DNA of 8,597 nucleotides. It comes from Myxococcales bacterium. GTDB taxonomy: Bacteria > Myxococcota_C > UBA6777. Below are positions 1 to 4,979 of this stretch, in pieces. Numbering within the stretch: the first letter of the stretch is position 1; each line of letters starts with the position of its first letter. A program made the translations under genes and the position numbers. The stretch is taken from the NCBI GenBank assembly GCA_027005175.1, contig JALTMC010000008.1:1-8597 (forward strand), in the 5' to 3' direction. Below the pieces are notes generated by a model, which was not told the DNA's origin, made no database searches, and saw only the letters and a list, made by a program, of their open reading frames with translations.

Positions 1-1214
1 AGCTGGAAGAGGCGGTCACAAACAACGTTGCAGGCGGTGCTTTAACACTCAAGATCCACAAGAACCTGGAGTCTTATTTGGCTGCCTGCCAGCTTGGCAT
101 AACCATGGCCTCTCTTGGCTTAGGCTGGGTCGGTGAACCTGCTGTAGCTGCGCTACTTACGCCACTCTTTAAATTAATGGGCTTGCCTAGCCATGCTCTA
201 CACACGATCTCTTTTTTGCTCGGTTTTATTCTCTTTTCATCCCTTCATATCGTGATCGGAGAACAAGTTCCGAAAACATATGCGATCCGAAAACCACGAA
301 AGATCTCACTATTCTCGGCCTATCCCCTCCAACTCTTTTACCTGCTAGCATACCCTCTCACTTGGCTGCTTGAGATCGCCAACGCCAAGTTACTCAAACT
401 TCTTGGTGTTGCAGAAGCGGGACATCATGAGATCCTCTCCGAAGGAGAGATTAGCTCGATCATTGATACCTCTGCAAAATACGGAGAACTTGAAGATAAG
501 ACCGTCGAGTTGATTCACAATGTATTTGCCTTCGATGATCGCACAGTGCAGCAAGTCATGGTGCCTTGGAATAAGGTTGACCTGATTGATTTGTCCGCAG
601 AAGAAGAGACCATAAAAAAAGCACTCCTAACCAATCGACGCTCTCGCTTTCCTGTAGTGGAGCGGCTTGGTGGAGTGGTCAAAGGAATCCTCCTGACCAA
701 AGACCTGTTTGCACCGATAGTACAGGGAGAGAAAGATCTGGGAGCACTCATTATAGACGAGCTGCGTCCCCCTCTTCAGGTCCCCCCCACCTTAAAAATC
801 CCTCCTTTGTTTGAGCGTATGCGCAAAGAGCGTACCCATATGGCACTTGTGATCGATGAATATGGAATCGATGTCGGAATCGTAACTCTTGAAGACCTTC
901 TTGAAGAAATTGTCGGCGAGATCGATGACGAATGGGATGACGAAGTCCCAACCTCCATGCTGGAGGAAACCAAGAGCGGTTGGAAGATATCAGGCTTATT
1001 TCCCATTGATGACTTAGAAGACGCTTTGGGAGTGACGCTCGGTGATACCTCCCACTGCCAAACCCTTGCAGGATATCTAATCAAAGAGATCCAAAGTATC
1101 CCAGACACAGGAGATGTCGTCCACATTGCGGAGGGAACCTTCACCATCTATAAGATGGACAACCAACGTGTCGTGACCGTTCTGTTTGAACGGACAAAGG
1201 AAACAAAAGAGTAG
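1..1214 (+). CDS. CNNM/CBS-domain membrane protein, CorC/HlyC (hemolysin C) family, 5' partial
   Basis: The reading frame is open from base 3 to the TAG at 1212-1214, so the true start lies before the window; the TTG at 78 is internal to the family's N-terminal domain. The order of parts is family-typical. First comes the end of a DUF21/CNNM membrane domain (QLGITMASLGLGWVGEP, then hydrophobic segments and GEQVPKTYAIRKP). A paired CBS module follows (GELEDKTVELIHNVF, VMVPWNKV, RRSRFPVVER, LLTKDLF, MALVIDEYG). The C-terminal transporter-associated CorC_HlyC domain closes the protein (GEIDDEWDDEVP, WKISGLFPIDDLEDALG, TLAGYLI, VTVLFER). Relatives are inner-membrane proteins linked to magnesium/cobalt efflux or sodium-magnesium exchange; the historic name hemolysin is misleading. 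The CBS pair probably senses a nucleotide. No operon link to the next gene is evident, since 317 bases separate them. Family assignment is firm; substrate is not known. Confidence 0.93.
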   Translation, partial: LEEAVTNNVAGGALTLKIHKNLESYLAACQLGITMASLGLGWVGEPAVAALLTPLFKLMGLPSHALHTISFLLGFILFSSLHIVIGEQVPKTYAIRKPRKISLFSAYPLQLFYLLAYPLTWLLEIANAKLLKLLGVAEAGHHEILSEGEISSIIDTSAKYGELEDKTVELIHNVFAFDDRTVQQVMVPWNKVDLIDLSAEEETIKKALLTNRRSRFPVVERLGGVVKGILLTKDLFAPIVQGEKDLGALIIDELRPPLQVPPTLKIPPLFERMRKERTHMALVIDEYGIDVGIVTLEDLLEEIVGEIDDEWDDEVPTSMLEETKSGWKISGLFPIDDLEDALGVTLGDTSHCQTLAGYLIKEIQSIPDTGDVVHIAEGTFTIYKMDNQRVVTVLFERTKETKE

Positions 1215-1226
1215 TATCCTATCTCC

Positions 1227-1290
1227 AGACTTGATTGGCACTCACCACCGAAAAAGTAGGCACTCACCTCCCGAATCTATCAATAAGTCT
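1227..1290. repeat. Imperfect inverted repeat enclosing two direct repeats
   Basis: AGACTTGATTG at 1227-1237 pairs with CAATAAGTCT at 1281-1290: ten base pairs if the G at 1233 is bulged. The 43-base loop side contains the 10-mer GGCACTCACC twice (1237-1246 and 1259-1268). The copies are spaced 22 bases apart, about two helical turns, so they would face the same side of the DNA. This arrangement resembles an operator, but no regulator is identified. Confidence 0.4.
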
Positions 1291-1318
1291 AGTCAATTAT
1301 GACAAAGTATGTTAGTAT
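1290..1318 (+). promoter_or_regulatory. Weak sigma-70-like promoter candidate for the lipoprotein gene
   Basis: TAGTCA (1290-1295) and TAGTAT (1313-1318) each match the -35 and -10 consensus at four of six positions, and the spacer is exactly 17 bases. The predicted transcript would start near 1325 and have a leader of about 200 bases. Hits of this quality occur by chance, so the call rests mainly on position. Confidence 0.25.
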
Positions 1319-1352
1319 GCGTCCGCCTAATGAGAAAAGGACGGCTCAATTG

Positions 1353-1370
1353 GGCTGAAACAGTTCAGCC
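1353..1370 (+). other. Small hairpin in the leader of the lipoprotein gene
   Basis: GGCTGAA (1353-1359) and TTCAGCC (1364-1370) are perfectly complementary around the loop ACAG. No T-run follows, so it is not an intrinsic terminator. Its right arm is also the start of the first degenerate 26-base repeat, so only that copy has a pairing partner. Confidence 0.4.
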
Positions 1371-1465
1371 GGATCATTCAATCCGAACCTTCAGCCGGAT
1401 CATCCAACTCCAAACCTTCTACCCGATAATCCGATTCAAAGCTTCTACCAGTTCATCGAGTTTCC
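1364..1465. repeat. Four degenerate tandem repeats of about 26 bases
   Basis: The units begin at 1364 (TTCAGCCGGATCATTCAATC), 1390 (TTCAGCCGGATCATCCAACT), 1417 (TTCTACCCGATAATCCGATT) and 1443 (TTCTACCAGTTCATCGAGTT). Unit lengths are 26, 27, 26 and about 23 bases. The first two are close copies and the last two have drifted. They lie in the presumed leader of the next gene. No coding frame or palindrome explains them. Confidence 0.5.
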
Positions 1466-1514
1466 TATCTTGTCTTTGTTCGTGATAGGTTCAACCCGAC
1501 ATCAATGATTGCAT

Positions 1515-1521
1515 AAGGAGG
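1515..1521 (+). promoter_or_regulatory. Strong Shine-Dalgarno for the lipoprotein gene
   Basis: AAGGAGG sits within TAAGGAGGT, a near-perfect anti-16S match, ten bases before the ATG at 1532. The spacing is slightly long, but no other start codon in that frame fits better. Confidence 0.75.
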
Positions 1522-1531
1522 TATTTTTGTC

Positions 1532-2263
1532 ATGAGCAACGACCATAAGTGTACACAGTATTCCTCACGAGCTTTGTTTCCCCAACGTATGACTCTTTGG
1601 TTGGGTTTGGGTTGCCTCGCTTTCTCTCTAGCATACGGATACGGTTGTTCCACAACCCCTGCCGGGCAAGAGGAGAACACAACAGAAGCAAAAACAAATA
1701 GGGAAGTCGTAGGAGAGATAGCCCAAGAGCAAGGAAAGACAGAACCTGCGAAGGAGCAAGCCAAGGCAGAACCGTCAGGAGTTGATGCAGGACAAACAGA
1801 GAAACCGAGCACGTCACCAGATCAGGATTTGGTGATGAAAGCAGAAGACTTTGGCTGTATTCTCAAGTGGGCCAAGGTCAATCGCTATCGCATCACCAAC
1901 AGACTGGGCTTTGCCAAACAAGCCTTGCAAGTCGCAAATTCCAAAACAGGTGGCACCTTTCCACCAGGAACAATCATTCAACTCGTGCCTCAAGAAGCGA
2001 TGGTCAAACGCAAGAAAGGATGGAGTCCCAAAACCAATGACTGGGAATTCTTCTTTCTCAAGGTCGATAAAAAAGGCACAACGATCGCCGCACGAGGCGG
2101 AGCAGAAGTAAAGAATGGATTTGGCGGTAGCTGCTACAATTGCCATAGCAAGGCTGCATCAAAATGGGACTTGATTTGTGCCACAGGCCATGGCTGTGAC
2201 CCTCTTCCCCTAAGCCCCGCCGTGATCGAAAGTATCCAAAACTCGGACCCCCGCTGTCCATAA
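1532..2263 (+). CDS. Exported, probably lipid-anchored mono-heme cytochrome with P460-like domain
   Basis: This 243-aa protein has an N-terminal hydrophobic segment at about residues 20-37 ending in GYGC (Cys39) followed by STTP. That looks like a lipoprotein signal peptide, although the lipobox is not canonical at -3. Residues 44-98 are a low-complexity linker rich in Glu, Lys, Ala, Thr and Gln. The C-terminal domain has FPPGTIIQLV, NDWEFFFLKVD and a CXXCH heme-attachment motif at Cys201-His205 (CYNCH). This layout resembles the cytochrome P460 / cytochrome c'-beta group, where heme binds near the C-terminus after a WEFF-type strand. Three further Cys (216, 222, 242) follow in a tail ending DPRCP. 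The protein should act outside the cytoplasmic membrane, in electron transfer or small-molecule (NO or hydroxylamine-like) chemistry; that role is inferred from the family only. It is preceded by a strong Shine-Dalgarno and appears monocistronic. Heme attachment is likely; the P460 assignment is moderate. Confidence 0.75.
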   Translation: MSNDHKCTQYSSRALFPQRMTLWLGLGCLAFSLAYGYGCSTTPAGQEENTTEAKTNREVVGEIAQEQGKTEPAKEQAKAEPSGVDAGQTEKPSTSPDQDLVMKAEDFGCILKWAKVNRYRITNRLGFAKQALQVANSKTGGTFPPGTIIQLVPQEAMVKRKKGWSPKTNDWEFFFLKVDKKGTTIAARGGAEVKNGFGGSCYNCHSKAASKWDLICATGHGCDPLPLSPAVIESIQNSDPRCP

Positions 2264-2320
2264 CTCTACAAACTCGTGCTCTTAGGATGCACCTGATGCC
2301 ACTATTTTCACGCTTATTGT

Positions 2321-2357
2321 AACTAAGATAGCTCCTCTTAGAGGAGCTATCTTAGTT
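2321..2357. terminator. Perfect 17-bp inverted repeat (terminator-like hairpin)
   Basis: AACTAAGATAGCTCCTC (2321-2337) and its exact complement at 2341-2357 surround the loop TTA. It lies 57 bases after the cytochrome gene and 64 bases before eboD. It would form a very stable RNA hairpin in either direction, but no T-run follows the stem on either strand, so it is not a textbook intrinsic terminator. It could end upstream transcription, protect an mRNA end, or sit in the eboD leader if the ebo promoter lies further upstream. The inverted repeat itself is certain; the terminator role is moderate. Confidence 0.55.
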
Positions 2358-2408
2358 CGTCGAACAAACGACTTGTAACAACCTGAGCGCACAGACACCT
2401 GCCACAAC

Positions 2409-2417
2409 AAAGGAGAG
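2409..2417 (+). promoter_or_regulatory. Ribosome binding site selecting the TTG start of eboD
   Basis: AAAGGAGAG precedes the TTG at 2422 with six bases between GGAG and the start. This supports TTG as the real start, since no ATG lies nearby in frame before the conserved domain begins. I found no convincing -10/-35 pair between the hairpin at 2321-2357 and this site. Confidence 0.65.
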
Positions 2418-2421
2418 CGGC

Positions 2422-3642
2422 TTGCACAAGGAGACCGAAACACGGAAGAGAAAGAGCCAACTCTCTCCTATCTCACAAATCGTACCTGTTACGTTTAAAT
2501 ACCCTGTACATTTTACACATGGGCTATTTAAATCGGGACATCTATTGTTAAGTTCTCTGTTAAAACAGACAAAGGAGCTATCACCCAAGAAGCTTCTTTG
2601 CATCGTAGATGCAGAGGTTGCCAGGCTTCATCCAACATTATGTGCAGAGATGGAGTCCTATTGGCTGCCCCATCAGGAAAAAGTAACATTGGTGCGAAAG
2701 CCTTGGATCATGGCAGGGGGAGAAGCCTGTAAAAATGACACAGAGAGGGTCTCTCACTTACACCGGGCAGTTCATGACTTTGCCATGGATCGACACTCTT
2801 ATATCCTTGTAGTTGGTGGTGGTGCTTTGATCGATATGGTCGGATATGCCGCTGCAACAGCACATCGTGGCATTCGCTTAATCCGAGTTCCCAGCACTGT
2901 GCTAGCCCAATGTGACGCCGCTCTGTCAGTCAAAAATAGCATCAATGCCTTTGGAAAGAAAAACTTCCTTGGCACCTTCACAGCACCCTTTGCCGTGTTG
3001 TGCGACCTAGACCTACTCACAACACTCGACAATAGAGACTGGCGCAGTGGTGTCTCTGAATGTATAAAAGTTGCCCTCCTCCAAGACGCCTCCTTCTTTG
3101 CAACAATCGAGTCTCTATGTGAGCCTCTCACCTCACGTAACCTCACAATCATGAGTCGTGTCATCGAGCGCGGTGCACAACTTCACCTCCACCATATCGC
3201 AACCTCAGGAGATCCCTTCGAGATGGGTTCATCTCGCCCTCTTGATTTTGGTCACTGGTCTGCACACAAGTTAGAACAACTCTCAAACTATCGTATCCGA
3301 CATGGAGAAGCTGTTGCTATTGGCTTGGCACTGGATGCAACCTATTCTCACCTGTTGGGTAAACTGCCACAATCATCGTGGGAACGTATCATCCATGTCC
3401 TCTCAGAACTCGGCTTTGCTCTCTTTGTCCCAGAGCTAGAATCTCACTTGGCGGAGCGTAACCATCCCGATTGTTTGTTTCGTGGCCTGGACGAATTTCG
3501 CGAACACCTGGGAGGACAACTCACGGTGATGTTGTTGGAAGAAATTGGCCGTGGTATAGAAGTTCATGAAATCGATGAAGCTCTCATGAAAAAAAGCATC
3601 ACCACATTGAAAAGAAGGCATCGTTGTACTGAAAGTTCATAA
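2422..3642 (+). CDS. eboD: EboD, 3-dehydroquinate synthase-like protein of the ebo cluster
   Basis: This 406-aa protein belongs to the dehydroquinate synthase-like sugar phosphate cyclase superfamily. Visible motifs are the EboD-type N-terminus (FKYPVHFTHGLF), the NAD-binding loop VVGGGALID (residues 130-138), the Lys-containing stretch NSINAFGKKN, and three Zn-ligand positions: Glu213 (SECIKVALL), His278 (LDFGHWSAHKLE) and His294 (RHGEAVAIG). The catalytic framework is therefore intact. The family converts sugar phosphates to cyclitols or cyclohexanones; EboD's own substrate is not known. It is probably not the shikimate enzyme, because it heads an ebo cluster and has the ebo-specific ends. 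The TTG start fits the Shine-Dalgarno. Its last 27 residues (from Glu380) are encoded in the first copy and a bit of a 72-bp tandem repeat, and its TAA lies in the second copy, so the C-terminal tail beyond about KKSITTLKRRH may be a by-product of repeat expansion. Confidence 0.9.
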   Translation: MHKETETRKRKSQLSPISQIVPVTFKYPVHFTHGLFKSGHLLLSSLLKQTKELSPKKLLCIVDAEVARLHPTLCAEMESYWLPHQEKVTLVRKPWIMAGGEACKNDTERVSHLHRAVHDFAMDRHSYILVVGGGALIDMVGYAAATAHRGIRLIRVPSTVLAQCDAALSVKNSINAFGKKNFLGTFTAPFAVLCDLDLLTTLDNRDWRSGVSECIKVALLQDASFFATIESLCEPLTSRNLTIMSRVIERGAQLHLHHIATSGDPFEMGSSRPLDFGHWSAHKLEQLSNYRIRHGEAVAIGLALDATYSHLLGKLPQSSWERIIHVLSELGFALFVPELESHLAERNHPDCLFRGLDEFREHLGGQLTVMLLEEIGRGIEVHEIDEALMKKSITTLKRRHRCTESS

Positions 3643-3647
3643 ACTTC

Positions 3648-3675
3648 GGTGAAGCTCTCATAAAAAAGCATCACC
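3648..3675 (+). other. Repeat-borne hairpin, copy 2 of the array (again at 3720-3747)
   Basis: GGTGAAGCT (3648-3656) pairs with AGCATCACC (3667-3675) around a 10-base loop: eight pairs plus one A-A mismatch. The identical structure recurs 72 bases later at 3720-3747. The version inside eboD (first copy) is weaker, because GGT reads GAT there. No U-run follows, so termination is unlikely; mRNA processing, stability or translational spacing are possible roles. Confidence 0.5.
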
Positions 3676-3790
3676 ACATTGAAAAGAAGGCATCGTTGTA
3701 CTGAAAGTTCATAAACTTCGGTGAAGCTCTCATAAAAAAGCATCACCACATTGAAAAGAAGGCATCGTTGTACTGAAAGTTCATAAACTT

Positions 3791-3821
3791 CGGTGAAGCT
3801 CTCATAAAAAAAGCATCACCG
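3791..3821 (+). promoter_or_regulatory. Hairpin directly upstream of the orf106 ribosome binding site
   Basis: In the last repeat copy the stem gains an extra pair: CGGTGAAGCT (3791-3800) against AGCATCACCG (3812-3821), with one A-A mismatch and an 11-base loop. It ends eight bases before the Shine-Dalgarno at 3829, close enough to affect ribosome loading on the next gene. Pairing is seen in the sequence; a regulatory role is inference. Confidence 0.4.
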
Positions 3822-3828
3822 TGTTGAA

Positions 3829-3835
3829 AAGGAGG
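3829..3835 (+). promoter_or_regulatory. Shine-Dalgarno deciding the start of the small ebo-cluster gene
   Basis: AAGGAGG ends seven bases before the ATG at 3843 but only one base before the in-frame ATG at 3837. The downstream ATG is therefore the better start. Confidence 0.75.
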
Positions 3836-3842
3836 CATGGTT

Positions 3843-4163
3843 ATGCCGGAAGGACATGAGGGGACCTGCCCTCTCACACAACAACAACTGATGGAGCGAT
3901 ACTTCATGGAGTATCGCGCCCAGATCTTATCGATCGCTGCATTTCTCGACCGTATGGATCGAGCCAGCGCACAAGATATCGGAGATGACTTTCGATACGA
4001 CGCCTTTCTTAAGGCATTGCAAGTATTGAGCTCTGATGAGAGAGATCGCACCTTGGCGATACAGATGATTCTCAGCGACCCCCGCGTCGATCTGCTCGAT
4101 GAACGGGACCAACAACATGCAGAAGGCGCATCACCCCACAAAGGGGAGAAGGTCAACCAATGA
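3843..4163 (+). CDS. Small protein of unknown family in the ebo cluster (106 aa)
   Basis: I do not recognise a named domain. The product begins [20 protein letters not shown] and is hydrophilic, with many Asp, Arg and Gln. It looks alpha-helical, with amphipathic stretches such as [18 protein letters not shown] and [14 protein letters not shown] followed by [21 protein letters not shown], and it ends in a basic tail. It has no signal peptide, membrane segment or Cys pair, so it should be a cytoplasmic helper or subunit. Its stop overlaps the eboB start by four bases (ATGA), which implies translational coupling and a role in the ebo pathway. It occupies a place where an ebo cluster could hold eboA. 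EboA as I know it is roughly twice this length and has a different sequence, so I do not give it that name. The start is chosen from the Shine-Dalgarno spacing; 3837 is the alternative. Confidence 0.75.
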   Translation: MPEGHEGTCPLTQQQLMERYFMEYRAQILSIAAFLDRMDRASAQDIGDDFRYDAFLKALQVLSSDERDRTLAIQMILSDPRVDLLDERDQQHAEGASPHKGEKVNQ

Positions 4164-4975
4164 AATACATAGACCCGCATGTTCATATGGTGTCACGAAC
4201 CACCGATGATTACGATTCATTAGCACTCACAGGATGTGTTGCTTTGTCAGAGCCAGCCTTCTGGTCAGGGTATGACCGCTTCTCCGCTGATGCATTTGTT
4301 GATTACTTCGAACACATCACCTCCTTTGAACCCGCACGCGCCAAGCCATATGGGATCCAGCACTATACCTGGCTGTGTCTCAACCCCAAAGAAGGAGAAG
4401 ATCGAGCCCTCACCAAAGAAGTTCTTCAGATCATTCCAACCTACCTTGATCGCCCCACAGTCCTGGGTATCGGAGAGATCGGACTCAATCGCGTCACACG
4501 CAATGAAATGGACACCTTCTTGGAGCATGTCGATATGGCGGTCGAGCACGATCAGATGATTTTGATACACACTCCCCACCTCGAAGACAAATTCAAAGGC
4601 ACCCAACATATCGTAGATGCCCTGGCATCCGATAGCCGAATACAACCATAGCGAGTCCTTGTAGACCACGCAGAAGAACACACCATACGCATGATTCTCG
4701 ACAAAGGCTTCTGGGCAGGCATCACCTTATACCCCGTAAGTAAAACCTCACCCGCCCGCGCCATCGATATGATAGAGATGTATGGTTCAGAGCGAATCTG
4801 TGCAAACTCCGCCTGCGACTGGGGTCCCAGCCTACCCACCGCAGTCCCCCGACTCGGACTCGAAATGAAACACCGTGGGCACACCGAAGACACCGTAAAC
4901 CGCATCATCTTCGAAAACCCAAAACGCTTCCTCGAACAATCACCCAAATGTAAGATAGAGAACAAACAACGATAA
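4160..4975 (+). pseudogene. eboB: eboB, TatD-family metal-dependent hydrolase, interrupted by one in-frame TAG
   Basis: The frame from ATG 4160 to TAA 4973-4975 is 271 sense positions long, close to a full EboB, but position 164 is TAG (4649-4651). Before it lie the TatD metal-site motifs His7 and His9 (DPHVHM), Glu106 ([12 protein letters not shown]) and His137 (IHTPH). After it come His170 (VDHAEEHT) and Asp220 (NSACDWGPS), plus [21 protein letters not shown] and [12 protein letters not shown] product ending at the stop would lack two metal ligands and the end of the TIM barrel. Restart at ATG 4691 would still miss His170 and has no Shine-Dalgarno. The flanking sequence shows no other damage, so the stop is recent, a sequencing or assembly error, or read through. 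TatD proteins are metal-dependent amidohydrolase-like enzymes; the EboB substrate is unknown. The start overlaps the previous stop (ATGA). Confidence 0.85.
4649..4651 (+). other. In-frame amber codon inside eboB
   Basis: The sense frame reads [18 protein letters not shown]. One base change from Lys (AAG), Gln (CAG), Glu (GAG) or Ser (TCG) would create it. The codon sits just before the conserved RVLVDH strand, in a loop position where many residues could be tolerated. I saw no evident pseudoknot-like or stop-context element downstream, though I did not fold the region. Confidence 0.85.
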
Positions 4976-4979
4976 ACCC

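Larger units (their letters stand above)
1215..1531. other. 317-base intergenic region with repeats and possible promoter
   Basis: No credible gene lies here; the longest ATG frame I traced on the + strand (from 1299) ends after 19 codons. The region holds an imperfect inverted repeat (1227-1290) enclosing two 10-bp direct repeats, a weak sigma-70-like promoter candidate (1290-1318), a 7-bp hairpin (1353-1370), four degenerate 26-base repeats (1364-1465) and a small inverted repeat CCTATC/GATAGG (1464-1469 and 1484-1489). I see no convincing intrinsic terminator after the upstream gene. Confidence 0.6.
3559..3847 (+). repeat. Tandem array, about four copies of a 72-bp repeat spanning the eboD 3' end
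   Basis: Copies run 3559-3630 (inside eboD, with small indels and differences), 3631-3702, 3703-3774 and 3775 to about 3847. The middle two copies are identical by eye, and the fourth matches them up to about 3820. It then diverges into the ribosome binding site and start of the next gene. The period of 72 is a multiple of three. Copy length is modulated by an A-run of 6-7 bases after CTCAT. Because the first copy is eboD coding sequence and the last runs into the next start, the array looks like local expansion of the eboD-orf junction rather than an inserted element. Confidence 0.93.

Noticed and set aside
776-1147. Minus-strand frame of 123 codons within the CorC-like gene
   Set aside because: It is a shadow of a clearly conserved + strand gene and shows no domain of its own.
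2422-3642. Housekeeping aroB (3-dehydroquinate synthase)
   Set aside because: The active-site motifs match the superfamily, but the N-terminus, the LDFGHWSAHKLE variant and the ebo neighbours mark it as EboD.
3564-3749. Minus-strand frame of 61 codons made of 24-residue repeats across the tandem array
   Set aside because: The period of 72 is divisible by three, so a frame without stops repeats automatically. It overlaps eboD, has no ribosome binding site and resembles no protein.
3837-3839. ATG 3837 as the start of the small ebo-cluster gene
   Set aside because: It is only one base from the Shine-Dalgarno; ATG 3843 has the normal seven-base spacing.
3559-3847. Tandem array as a CRISPR
   Set aside because: Units are contiguous and near identical along their whole length; there are no unique spacers and no cas genes.
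4649-4651. Pyrrolysine or dedicated recoding at the eboB TAG
   Set aside because: Not asserted: no pyl genes are visible in the window and EboB is not a known pyrrolysine protein. A recent mutation or sequence error is simpler.
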